From WTJO01 sp965660165 (GTDB taxonomy: Bacteria; Pseudomonadota; Alphaproteobacteria; Puniceispirillales; Puniceispirillaceae), in assembly GCA_965660165.1 (NCBI GenBank), contig CBFHYU010000027.1, positions 1 through 26,287 on the forward strand: a stretch of 26,287 nt of DNA, written 5' to 3'. The number at the start of each line of letters is the position of its first letter. Position 1 is the stretch's first letter. Below, one piece after another: positions 1-7,419 of this stretch. The position numbers and the translations under genes were made by a program. The notes under the pieces are model-generated. The model did no database searches and was not told the DNA's origin. It was given only the letters and a program-made list of their open reading frames with translations.

Positions 1-280
1 AGAGAGCACAACCTTTGCCTGTTTTTTATATCAGTTATTTATCTTTTGTTTGCCTTAGTATGGCTGATAATATTTTATGTCAACCAGTTTCATGAACATC
101 GCTAGACAGGGATTTTACCGCGCTACCGAATCATCATTCTTAGACGCTAACAAAATAAGGTTAACCAATCGTAAATGCGGGCAGGATTTTTGCGATTTTT
201 GCAAAAAACATCCTCAATCCCTAGATTTGAGAACTATCAGGGATTTACCAATCAGTGTTATGGTGATAAGAAAGAAGGGC
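1..280. other. Leading stretch with no supported gene
   Basis: No convincing gene or family is seen before the tRNA. The open frames here run into the tRNA-Gly gene and have no recognisable domain or good ribosome binding site. The first 80 bases are AT-rich and could hold the tRNA promoter, but I could not pick a clear -35/-10 pair. Confidence 0.5.
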
Positions 281-354
281 GCGGCTGTGGTGTAGTGGTA
301 GCACAAGAGCCTTCCAAGCTCTTAGGGCCAGTTCGAACCTGGTCAGCCGCTCCA
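281..354 (+). tRNA. tRNA-Gly (anticodon TCC)
   Basis: A complete cloverleaf can be read. The acceptor arm GCGGCTG pairs with CAGCCGC, followed by discriminator T and an encoded CCA at 352-354. The anticodon stem AGAGC/GCTCT encloses the loop CTTCCAA, giving anticodon TCC, which reads GGA and GGG glycine codons. The T loop contains TTCGAAC and the D arm contains the usual TGG-TAG pattern. It is a single gene, not part of a tRNA cluster within this window. Confidence 0.96.
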
Positions 355-466
355 AATCTTTATCCTGACATCTTTAAGACGTGATATATCTAGTGCCAGT
401 GTTCTATATGCCATCAGCCTGTGACGCTGATGACGTGATAATGTAGCTGTAATCTCAAAAAAAGAC

Positions 467-497
467 CTAAAAAAAGACAGCCCAAACTAGGCTGCCT
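467..497 (-). terminator. Intrinsic terminator, minus strand
   Basis: Read on the minus strand, an 8-bp stem (AGGCAGCC with GGCTGTCT, one G-T pair) encloses a 7-base loop and is followed at once by seven T (the A run at 469-475 on the plus strand). This is a good intrinsic terminator for transcription coming from the deacetylase gene, although it lies about 340 bases past that gene's stop. On the plus strand the stem has one mismatch and a weaker T tract, so activity for the tRNA-Gly transcript is less likely. Confidence 0.5.
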
Positions 498-516
498 TTG
501 TTTCGTATTCAAGTCG

Positions 517-607
517 GATTATGTTCGAGCCCGATTATGTTCGAGCCCGTTTATGTTCAGGTTTAGCTATCTGAATCTGCGCCTATCTGCGCCCAATCTG
601 GCACCCA
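517..607. repeat. Short tandem direct repeats, two families side by side
   Basis: A 16-base unit, GATTATGTTCGAGCCC, occurs exactly twice in tandem (517-532, 533-548). A third, partial copy with one mismatch follows (549-558). Shortly after come three imperfect copies of a 10-12 base unit beginning ATCTG and ending in a C-rich run (575-584, 585-595, 596-607). No coding frame explains them. They look like slippage products in non-coding DNA. Confidence 0.75.
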
Positions 608-834
608 TGTTGGGTAGCTTGAGCATGCTGAAAGGCCTAGAAAGGCTGAGAAAAGAAGTGCAAATGCTAATTTTGATTTCATGATTTTATCCATCTGTTC
701 AGTAGTAGAAATAACACGTTTGACCGTCATATGTAACAGCTAATACAGCTTCGATAGCCAACAACGATCGTAGTATCACCCATCAGGTCAGTAGACTTAA
801 TCCTATATAACAGACAAAGCCTGTCAAGATGTAA

Positions 835-1773
835 TCAGGACACAGCCTTGCCAAAGGCCAAGCAATGCAAATGATTGGCAGATGAATCTGTAAGTGATTC
901 AAGATCATATCCGCCTTCAAGCAGGCTAACAATGCGGCCGCCCGAACGCTGTTGGGCAAGCTCCATAATCTCAAGGGTTAAGGTGCCAAAGCTGGCAACA
1001 TCAACTGCCAAACCACCTAGCGGATCACGCTTATGGGCGTCAAACCCTGCTGAAATGATGATAAGTTCAGGTGATTCTGCCTGCACCGCTGGCAATAGAT
1101 GATCTGTCCATGCCGCCAGAAAGGTTGCGCCATCATCGCCTTCTGCAAGCGGGTGGTTAAAAATATTATTATGCGCGCCCCGCTCTGATGCGTCACCTGT
1201 GCCAGGATAAAATGGCACTTGGTGGGTTGAGGCATAAATCAGCCCCTGCTTATCCCAAAAGGCAGCTTGCGTGCCATTGCCATGATGCACATCAAAATCT
1301 AGTACCGCCACCCGCGATAGCCCATACTGCGCCCGTGCATGCTCTGCCGCTATCGCCGCATTTGAAAACAAACAGAACCCCATCGCCTTGTCAGGCTCAG
1401 CGTGATGGCCTGGCGGACGCATCGCACTAAAGGCGCACTGAACACTGCCCTCTAGCACCATATCAACACCAAGACAGGCCGCCCCCGCACCACGCAACGC
1501 CGCCTCTAGCGATGCATCCCCTGCCCATGTATCAGGGTCTAATTGAACCAGCGAGCCTGATTTGGTGGCATCAAAAATACTGTCAATATATTGGGTGGTA
1601 TGCACCCGCTCTAGCATCTGTGTGCTGGCTTTGGGCGCTGGTGTTAGCGCTAACTCTGGCAAGACGCGGCTTACCGCATTCATAACCGCAGGATACCGTG
1701 CTGGCCGTTCGGGATGGCGCAAAGGCACTTGATGCCTGCCTGCTACCTCGTCTGTGATTACCGCAATAGACAT
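835..1773 (-). CDS. Histone deacetylase family (class II-like) zinc hydrolase
   Basis: A 312-residue member of the arginase/deacetylase fold family, which also includes bacterial acetylpolyamine amidohydrolases and AcuC-type proteins. It would remove acetyl groups from lysine or polyamine amines using a bound Zn. Visible motifs are RPPGHHAE with the paired His at 123-124, LDFDVHHGNG with probable Zn ligands D161 and H163, SAGFDAHKRDP with the third ligand D245, and EGGYDL with the catalytic-type Tyr 289. Length is normal for the bacterial family and it looks intact. ATG at 1773 is supported by AGGA six bases upstream. It is transcribed alone, divergent from the cupin gene. The substrate cannot be told from sequence. 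Confidence 0.9.
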   Translation of the reverse strand: MSIAVITDEVAGRHQVPLRHPERPARYPAVMNAVSRVLPELALTPAPKASTQMLERVHTTQYIDSIFDATKSGSLVQLDPDTWAGDASLEAALRGAGAACLGVDMVLEGSVQCAFSAMRPPGHHAEPDKAMGFCLFSNAAIAAEHARAQYGLSRVAVLDFDVHHGNGTQAAFWDKQGLIYASTHQVPFYPGTGDASERGAHNNIFNHPLAEGDDGATFLAAWTDHLLPAVQAESPELIIISAGFDAHKRDPLGGLAVDVASFGTLTLEIMELAQQRSGGRIVSLLEGGYDLESLTDSSANHLHCLAFGKAVS

Positions 1774-2048
1774 GTTCTATCCTGATGATTGACCTTATCA
1801 CTTTGCCGTCAATCAGCCTTGTATTTCAAGTATAAACGCAGTAATAATAGCCAAAATACACCTTTTTGACGAAGTTTATATATTTAATCGCGTTATACTA
1901 GAAAATTTCAATCTGCTTTTATTAGCCTTTTTTCTCAGCCAGATAGCGCACCAAACCCGAATTCTGAGGCGTTTGAGCTACACCGAATGGATGTGCTAAA
2001 ATCCTTGTCGAAAAAAATGCTGAAAATTTCGACTATCACCCTGCAATT
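1774..2048. promoter_or_regulatory. Divergent intergenic region between deacetylase and cupin genes
   Basis: 275 AT-rich bases that should carry the promoters of both flanking genes. A TTGACG (1866-1871) and a TATACT (1894-1899) are present on the plus strand, but 22 bases apart, which is too far for a standard sigma-70 promoter. I therefore cannot name a firm promoter. The frame of the cupin gene is open upstream to 1977 but holds no ATG, GTG or TTG before 2049. Confidence 0.35.
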
Positions 2049-2507
2049 TTGCCCGCTAGCCGAAAATTATCGAAAACAGGCAGGCATTATGCCGCCACAA
2101 CCCATATATTTAGAAATATTATCGATAATTTAGAGCCGCACCTTAAATGGCAATTTGATAAGCAATTTCACCGAAAACCCTATGATACGCTGAATGAGCA
2201 TAGCTGTTATTGCGAATTGATTGGCCCTGAGGGGTTGCTGATACACGATTCTGTTCGTATCGGGCTGTTGTTGATATTACCGCAAACAGAACTTCCCGCC
2301 CATTATCAGGCCGCATCACAATCACTGGTTATCCTGTCTGGCAACGCCGCCATATCACAGGGGCTAGACACGCCAACATTATGTGATGCAGGTACAATTT
2401 TGTTCACCCCTAGCCTTGAAGCCCATAGCCTGCGCACCCTCGCCCTGCCTATGCTGGCTGTCTATGCATGGACAGGCGAGATTTATCAGCCTGCGACATT
2501 GGCATAG
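2049..2507 (+). CDS. DMSP-lyase-family cupin with degenerate metal site
   Basis: A 152-residue protein. Its core matches the dimethylsulfoniopropionate lyase cupin family (DddL/DddQ type): a GPEG segment at 59-62, a strand ending PAH at 83-85, LSG at 96-98, AGTILFTPSLEAH ending in H126, and an AVYAWTGEI stretch near 137-145. In DddQ-type enzymes the HxHPAEExY stretch supplies a His, a Glu and the catalytic Tyr, with a second His downstream. Here that stretch reads HYQAASQSL (85-93), so as I align it the ligand His is Q87, the Glu is Q91 and the Tyr is L93, and only H126 remains. It is about 40 residues shorter at the N terminus than DddQ. The only start is TTG 2049 with no clear Shine-Dalgarno. 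Lyase activity is doubtful; it may be repurposed or decaying. Confidence 0.6.
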   Translation: MPASRKLSKTGRHYAATTHIFRNIIDNLEPHLKWQFDKQFHRKPYDTLNEHSCYCELIGPEGLLIHDSVRIGLLLILPQTELPAHYQAASQSLVILSGNAAISQGLDTPTLCDAGTILFTPSLEAHSLRTLALPMLAVYAWTGEIYQPATLA

Positions 2508-2667
2508 CTATGGCGTGCATCTTACGCTGATATTTTGCCCAAAAATTAGCCTTATTTTTAAGAAATGGTTAAAATATAGTCATTTTATAGGGGTTTTGGC
2601 TGTTTTTATCGCCGCCTCTGTCCTTTGGGCGGATTATCCTTACACTCTCGGCACATATTACGATCAG

Positions 2668-2691
2668 GCCACAAATGGTTATCTTTGTGGC
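2668..2691 (+). promoter_or_regulatory. Perfect hairpin just upstream of amt
   Basis: GCCACAAA (2668-2675) pairs perfectly with TTTGTGGC (2684-2691) around an 8-base loop, followed by GGTTTTC. It ends 22 bases before the amt ATG and about 8 bases before the GGGGATTAGAG ribosome-binding stretch, so it would sit in the mRNA leader. It could be a weak attenuator or a leader structure affecting translation; function is not shown. Confidence 0.45.
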
Positions 2692-2713
2692 GGTTTTCTG
2701 GGGATTAGAGACA

Positions 2714-3994
2714 ATGAATTTATTTACATCTGCCGCCATAGCGGGTGCGGCTATGGTGATGCCGAGCGTTGCCTTTGCATCTGTTGATACAGGCGATAGC
2801 GCATGGATTTTGACTTCTACTGCGCTGGTTCTATTTATGACCTTGCCTGGATTGGCATTATTTTATGCAGGGCTGGTTCAGCCTAAAAATGTGGTATCTG
2901 TGTTAATGCATCATTTCGCGCTGGCATGTTTAATGTCGGTATTGTGGGTGGTTGCGGGCTATTCGCTTGCCTTTTCAGGCGATGGGGCTTGGGTTGGCGA
3001 TCTATCTGGATTTATGATGGCGTCAATCAGCTTTGACAGTGTTTCAGGCACAATTCCAGAATCCCTATTTGCGGCGTTCCAGATGACATTTGCAATTATC
3101 ACGCCTGCCTTGATTATTGGCGCCTATGTTGAGCGAATTAAATTTGCGGCTGTGCTTGTGTTTTCAGGCATCTGGCTATTGGCGGTCTATGCACCTGTTA
3201 CCCATTGGGTGTGGGGTGGCGGCATTATGGCAAGCTGGGGCGTAATGGATTTTGCGGGCGGTATTGTGGTGCATGCAACGGCTGGTACAGCCGCTTTAGT
3301 CGCCGCAATCATGCTTGGCAAGCGGCGTAATTTTCCTGCCTCTATCCAGCCGCCTCATAGCCCGATTCTGACGATGATTGGCGCCTCTATGCTGTGGATT
3401 GGCTGGTTTGGCTTTAATGGCGGCTCTGCATTAGGGGCAGGCAATGGCGCGGCTATGGCGATTTTGGTCACGCATATTTCTGCATCTGTTGCATCACTTG
3501 TGTGGATGGTCATTGAATGGAAGAAATTTGGGCGTCCATCGTTGGTTGGCATTGTAACTGGCATGGTGGCAGGGCTTGCGACTGTCACGCCTGCATCTGG
3601 GTTTATCGGCATTCCGGGCGGCATTGTGCTTGGCTTGGCAGGCGGATATGGCTGTTATGTAGCGGTTGATATTATCCGCAACAAGCTAAAGATTGATGAT
3701 AGTCTTGATGTGTTTGCTGTTCATGGTGTTGGCGGCATTATCGGCAGCCTTTTGGTAGCTGTGCTTGCAACAGATGCGTTCTCAGGCGGCGGGCTTGCAG
3801 ACGGCATGACATTATCAAGCCAGCTTTCTGTTCAGGCAATCAGCGTGCTTATCACCGTATTCTGGACAGCAATTGCCTCATATATCATCCTCAAGCTAAT
3901 TTCTGTGACGATTGGCCTGCGTGTAGATGAGCAAGTTGAAATCGAAGGTCTGGACATCTCGCAACATGGCGAACGTGGCTATCATTCTAACTAG
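2714..3994 (+). CDS. amt: Ammonium transporter, Amt/AmtB family
   Basis: A trimeric inner-membrane ammonium/ammonia channel. I choose ATG 2714 rather than the in-frame upstream codon at 2675, because it follows GGGGATTAGAG and begins a typical signal peptide (MNLFTSAAIAGAAMVMPSVAFA, cleavage after AFA), giving 426 residues. Eleven hydrophobic segments follow. Family landmarks are FYAGLVQPKNVVSVLMHHF near the start, APVTHWVWGGG, and the two pore histidines in GGIVVHATAG and in FAVHGVGGIIGS. It appears complete. No PII gene (glnK) lies next to it, which is unusual for bacterial amt genes, so any PII partner must be encoded elsewhere. Upstream is the DMSP-lyase-like cupin, with no clear promoter seen between them; downstream it converges on queG. 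Confidence 0.93.
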   Translation: MNLFTSAAIAGAAMVMPSVAFASVDTGDSAWILTSTALVLFMTLPGLALFYAGLVQPKNVVSVLMHHFALACLMSVLWVVAGYSLAFSGDGAWVGDLSGFMMASISFDSVSGTIPESLFAAFQMTFAIITPALIIGAYVERIKFAAVLVFSGIWLLAVYAPVTHWVWGGGIMASWGVMDFAGGIVVHATAGTAALVAAIMLGKRRNFPASIQPPHSPILTMIGASMLWIGWFGFNGGSALGAGNGAAMAILVTHISASVASLVWMVIEWKKFGRPSLVGIVTGMVAGLATVTPASGFIGIPGGIVLGLAGGYGCYVAVDIIRNKLKIDDSLDVFAVHGVGGIIGSLLVAVLATDAFSGGGLADGMTLSSQLSVQAISVLITVFWTAIASYIILKLISVTIGLRVDEQVEIEGLDISQHGERGYHSN

Positions 3995-4009
3995 TTGCTT
4001 TGTGTAGTC

Positions 4010-4050
4010 TCAAAAACAGGTGCTGCGGCATTAACGCTGAAGCGCCTGTT
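4010..4050 (-). terminator. Candidate terminator of the queuosine operon
   Basis: On the minus strand AACAGGCGC (4050-4042) can pair with GCACCTGTT (4023-4015) with one wobble pair. The loop is about 18 bases and a T run followed by G comes next. The first arm lies inside the last codons of queG. The loop is long, so this is a moderate candidate. It sits at the meeting point of convergent amt and queG. Confidence 0.4.
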
Positions 4051-5164
4051 GCCATTCTTGGCGCACCTGTTCATCTGGCTCAGCGTCTGGATATAGGGCG
4101 TGCATTTTGCCAGCGGGATAATAGTGCGATAATGCCCATACTGCCATCGCCCGAATAAGCTCAGATTCTGCTGTTAAATGCGGTTCTATATATGCTGATA
4201 ATTCAGGTGCTTGGGCATTCCCTGCGGCGATTAGCACATTACGCATAAAACAGCTATATCCCGCACGCTTTACAGGCGAGCCAGAAAAAAACTGCCGAAA
4301 TTCAGCCTCATCAAGCGCTAGCAAATATGCTAGATCAGGCATCTGTGTATCCTGCCCATCCCTAAATTTCTGTTCGTGTGAGCGTTGCGCAAATTTATTC
4401 CACGGGCAGATTGCAAGACAATCATCACAGCCAAAAATCCTGTTGCCTATGGCGCGCCGAAATTCAGCCGCAATATGACCTTTATATTCGATTGTCAGAT
4501 ATGATATGCAGCGCCGTGCATCAAGCTGGTAGGGTGCAGGAAATGCGTTGGTAGGGCAAATATCAAGACAAGCAGTACAACTGCCGCAGCTATCAGGGGC
4601 TTCGCTATCTTCTGGCAAATAGCCTGCTGTGAGGATAACCCCCAAAAACAGCCATGAGCCATATGCTTTTGACACCAGATTTGTATGTTTGCCCTGCCAG
4701 CCTATGCCTGCCTTAGCGGCAAGCGGCTTTTCCATCAAAGGCGCAGTATCCACAAACACCTTTACCTGCCAGCCTGATTTACTGGCAAGCTGGCTGGCAA
4801 GCTGTTTCAATCTGCCCTTCAGCACATCATGATAGTCACGACCACGCGCATAGACAGATATATTGCCCTTTTCAGTCTGGCTAAGCGATGCCAGAGGATT
4901 GTCGCGAGGGCCATAATTACAGCCAAAAATAATAGCTGTCTGGGCATCCTTCCACATATGTTTTGGGGATTGACGTCTATCTTGCGAGTCTGCCAGCCAG
5001 CGCATCTCGCCATGATAATTCTGGCTGATAAAGGCTGATAATCGCTGACTAACATCATCGTCAAATACAGCAGGGGTAATCGCCATCACATCAAAGCCAA
5101 CCTGTGATGAAGCCTGCTTCAACCAGTGTTTAAGCTTATGCGTATCTGTTATCAAAGCTGTCAT
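4031..5164 (-). CDS. queG: Epoxyqueuosine reductase
   Basis: Catalyses the last step of queuosine synthesis, reducing epoxyqueuosine in tRNA to queuosine with cobalamin and two 4Fe-4S clusters. The 377 residues contain VDTAPLMEKPLA with the probable catalytic Asp 139, followed by GIGWQGKH. The first ferredoxin-like cysteine set is at 193, 196, 199 and 203 (CGSCTACLDICP), C219 lies in RRCISYLTIE, and the second set is at 246, 249 and 253 (GCDDCLAICPWNKFA). The C-terminal part is a HEAT-like helical tail. Length and motifs are normal. Its ATG overlaps the tgt stop by four bases, so translation is probably coupled, and it is the third gene of queA-tgt-queG. Confidence 0.95.
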   Translation of the reverse strand: MTALITDTHKLKHWLKQASSQVGFDVMAITPAVFDDDVSQRLSAFISQNYHGEMRWLADSQDRRQSPKHMWKDAQTAIIFGCNYGPRDNPLASLSQTEKGNISVYARGRDYHDVLKGRLKQLASQLASKSGWQVKVFVDTAPLMEKPLAAKAGIGWQGKHTNLVSKAYGSWLFLGVILTAGYLPEDSEAPDSCGSCTACLDICPTNAFPAPYQLDARRCISYLTIEYKGHIAAEFRRAIGNRIFGCDDCLAICPWNKFAQRSHEQKFRDGQDTQMPDLAYLLALDEAEFRQFFSGSPVKRAGYSCFMRNVLIAAGNAQAPELSAYIEPHLTAESELIRAMAVWALSHYYPAGKMHALYPDAEPDEQVRQEWQQALQR

Positions 5165-6315
5165 GCGGGGCTAGGCGGTATATCACCTTCGGCTTGCTGT
5201 TTTTCAAAATCCTGAGCGAATTGGATAAGCTGTCCAGCCTCAATCGCTGCGCGCATCTCTGCCATCAAATCCTGATAATATTGCAGATTATGCCATGTTA
5301 GTAGCATCAACCCCTGAATTTCATCTGCCTTGAAAAGGTGATGCAGATAGGCGCGGCTAAACTGGCTACAGGCAGGACAGCTACATGACGCATCAAGTGG
5401 CCGTAAATCTTCTGCATGGCGGGCATTTCTGATATTTACAGCTCCTTTGCGGGTAAAGCCTTGTGCGGTTCTGCCAGAACGGGTTGGCATCACACAATCA
5501 AACATATCAACGCCGCGCAACACACCGCCAACCAAATCAGATGGCTTGCCCACCCCCATCAAATAGCGTGGGCGAGTTGGATCAAGCATATCAACACAGA
5601 AATCCAGCGTTGAGAACATAACGTCTTGACCCTCACCAACTGCCAGCCCACCTATGGCATATCCATCAAACGCTATCTCTTTGAGCGCATCAGAGGAGTA
5701 TTTGCGCAAATCTGCATGCACTGAGCCTTGCTGGATACCAAATTGCCCATAGCCTGTTCTGGCTCGAAATGCAGTGCGGGAACGTGCTGCCCAACGCATT
5801 GATAGCTGCATGCTTGTCTCGGCGTCATCTTTGGTGCAGGGATAGGGGGTACATTCATCAAACGCCATTGTAATCGTAGCATCAAGCTGGTCTTGTATCT
5901 TAGTAGAGCGTTCTGGCGTTAATTCAAATTTACTCCCATCTAGATGAGATTTGAATATTACCCCATCTTCAGAAATCTGCCTTAATGCCCCTAACGACAT
6001 AACCTGAAACCCGCCAGAATCTGTTAATAACGGGCCATCCCATCCCATAAATGCCCGCACCCCGCCAAGCCGTTCTATTCTATCTGCGCCTGGTCTAAGC
6101 ATTAGATGATAAGTGTTTGATAGAATAATCTGCGCGCCTGTCTGTTTTACAGATGATGGCATCATCGCTTTTACAGATGCAGCAGTGCCAACTGGCATAA
6201 AGACAGGTGTGTCAACCTCGCCCCATGCGGTTGTAAGTTTACCTCGTCTTGCTCTGCCATCACTATTCTGGATGGTAAAGCTAAACTCAGGCCTATTTGG
6301 GGAAGTATGTGTCAT
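5161..6315 (-). CDS. tgt: tRNA-guanine transglycosylase
   Basis: Exchanges guanine 34 of GUN-anticodon tRNAs (Asp, Asn, His, Tyr) for the queuine precursor preQ1. The 384-residue protein carries LLTDSGGFQVMSLG with D99 as general acid/base, and DCVMPTRSGRTAQGFT with D273 as nucleophile. The zinc site is CSCPAC (C311, C313, C316) plus H342 in TWHNL. GGLAVGE at about 222-228 is the substrate-binding loop. Start ATG 6315 lies 28 bases after the queA stop, and the gene overlaps queG by four bases. It appears complete. The preQ1 synthesis genes (queCDEF) are not in this window. Confidence 0.97.
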   Translation of the reverse strand: MTHTSPNRPEFSFTIQNSDGRARRGKLTTAWGEVDTPVFMPVGTAASVKAMMPSSVKQTGAQIILSNTYHLMLRPGADRIERLGGVRAFMGWDGPLLTDSGGFQVMSLGALRQISEDGVIFKSHLDGSKFELTPERSTKIQDQLDATITMAFDECTPYPCTKDDAETSMQLSMRWAARSRTAFRARTGYGQFGIQQGSVHADLRKYSSDALKEIAFDGYAIGGLAVGEGQDVMFSTLDFCVDMLDPTRPRYLMGVGKPSDLVGGVLRGVDMFDCVMPTRSGRTAQGFTRKGAVNIRNARHAEDLRPLDASCSCPACSQFSRAYLHHLFKADEIQGLMLLTWHNLQYYQDLMAEMRAAIEAGQLIQFAQDFEKQQAEGDIPPSPA

Positions 6316-6343
6316 GGGCAGTAATTATTCCTAACGCTGATTA

Positions 6344-7396
6344 TCAACTATCATAGGGTGCTGCACATGATAACAGACATCCATCACCATAGCTGAAAAA
6401 CCGATACTGATTATCTATCGCATGGCGATATAGCTGAAAGATATAGTCATAGCCTGAAAAAGCGCTTACCAACATCAATAATGTTGATTTCGGCAAATGA
6501 AAATTTGTCAGCAACATATCAGCTACCCCAAAGCGGAATCCTGGACGGATAAAGATATCTGTCTCACCTTCAAATGGCGCTAATTTCCCATGCGCTTGAA
6601 ATGCAGATTCAACGAGCCGCAGGCTGGTAGTGCCAACACAGATAATGCGTCCGCCCTTTGCTTTTGCTTGCTGTAGCATCTCAACAGATGCCTTGTCCAA
6701 CCGTCCCCATTCACTATGCATTTTATGCTCTGATAAGGTTTGTGTTTTTACTGGCAAAAAGGTACCTGCCCCTACATGCAATGTCAGCTCAGCAATGCTA
6801 GCGCCTGTATTTTTGATAGAAGCTAGCAACTCAGGAGTGAAATGCAACCCAGCCGTTGGCGCAGCGACAGCGCCTGTCTGGCTAGCAAAAATTGTCTGAT
6901 AGTCAGATTTATCATCATCAACCCCGCCTTTAGGTCGTTTGATATAGGGCGGTAGCGGCATCTGCCCCCTTTCTTCAATCAGCCTATCCAATGCTGTAGA
7001 TGCGTGCGAGAATAATAACACCACCTCGCCGCCTTCAGCCTTGTCAATCACTTGCGCTTTCAGCATTGAACCAAAATGTATCTCTGTGCCAATACTGCAT
7101 TTTTTCGCAGGTTTGGCGAAGGCACGCCAGCTATTTTCCGATAGCCTTTGATGCAGGGTAATACCAATTCCGCCCTCACCTTTTTTACCATAAAGCTGGG
7201 CTGGCAATACTTGTGTATTATTTACCACCAATACATCATCTGCTTGCAATAAAGCGGGCAAATCACGCATGATACGGTCTGAAAACTGGCCAGATGAGGC
7301 ATCAAGTAATTTTGCTGAATCTCTGGGCTGTGCGGGATGTTGCGCAATCAGATGTTCAGGCAAATCAAAATCATAGTCAGAAAGTGTATCAACCAT
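6344..7396 (-). CDS. queA: S-adenosylmethionine:tRNA ribosyltransferase-isomerase
   Basis: Transfers and isomerises the ribosyl moiety of S-adenosylmethionine onto preQ1-modified tRNA to give epoxyqueuosine, the step between Tgt and QueG. Landmarks include the N-terminal YDFDLPEHLIAQHPAQPRD, PTAGLHFTPELL in the middle, ICVGTTSLR, and the C-terminal LLTNFHLPKSTLLMLVSAF followed by YRFFSYGD. I start at ATG 7396 (350 residues); a GTG directly before it at 7399 is equally in frame. The gene follows kdsD with almost no gap and precedes tgt by 28 bases. It looks complete, with about ten extra residues after the usual FFSYGD end. Confidence 0.96.
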   Translation of the reverse strand: MVDTLSDYDFDLPEHLIAQHPAQPRDSAKLLDASSGQFSDRIMRDLPALLQADDVLVVNNTQVLPAQLYGKKGEGGIGITLHQRLSENSWRAFAKPAKKCSIGTEIHFGSMLKAQVIDKAEGGEVVLLFSHASTALDRLIEERGQMPLPPYIKRPKGGVDDDKSDYQTIFASQTGAVAAPTAGLHFTPELLASIKNTGASIAELTLHVGAGTFLPVKTQTLSEHKMHSEWGRLDKASVEMLQQAKAKGGRIICVGTTSLRLVESAFQAHGKLAPFEGETDIFIRPGFRFGVADMLLTNFHLPKSTLLMLVSAFSGYDYIFQLYRHAIDNQYRFFSYGDGCLLSCAAPYDS

Positions 7397-7419
7397 CACT
7401 ATTCAGCCCTGATTGGTTG

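Larger units (their letters stand above)
355..834. other. Gene-poor stretch between tRNA-Gly and the deacetylase gene
   Basis: About 480 bases with no supported gene on either strand. It holds a 7-bp perfect hairpin (CATCAGC 412-418, GCTGATG 426-432), a terminator-like hairpin (475-497) and two adjacent families of short direct repeats (517-607), each listed separately. The remainder, 608-834, shows nothing I can assign. It could be decayed sequence or an unrecognised small RNA. Confidence 0.5.

Noticed and set aside
77..384. Two plus-strand reading frames of about 70 codons around the first tRNA
   Set aside because: Both overlap the tRNA-Gly gene, have no recognisable domain and no good ribosome-binding site.
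1866..1899. TTGACG and TATACT as a promoter for the cupin gene
   Set aside because: The 22-base spacing is too long for a sigma-70 promoter and no alternative -35 fits the TATACT.
2383..2787. A plus-strand frame with a hydrophobic stretch between the cupin and amt genes
   Set aside because: It overlaps the cupin end and the amt start in another frame, has no well-placed ribosome-binding site, and its later half is a shadow of the amt signal peptide. A small membrane protein starting near 2596 is conceivable but unsupported.
6316..7396. A preQ1 riboswitch for the queuosine genes
   Set aside because: No leader of suitable length precedes queA; the genes are packed behind kdsD with only a few bases between them.
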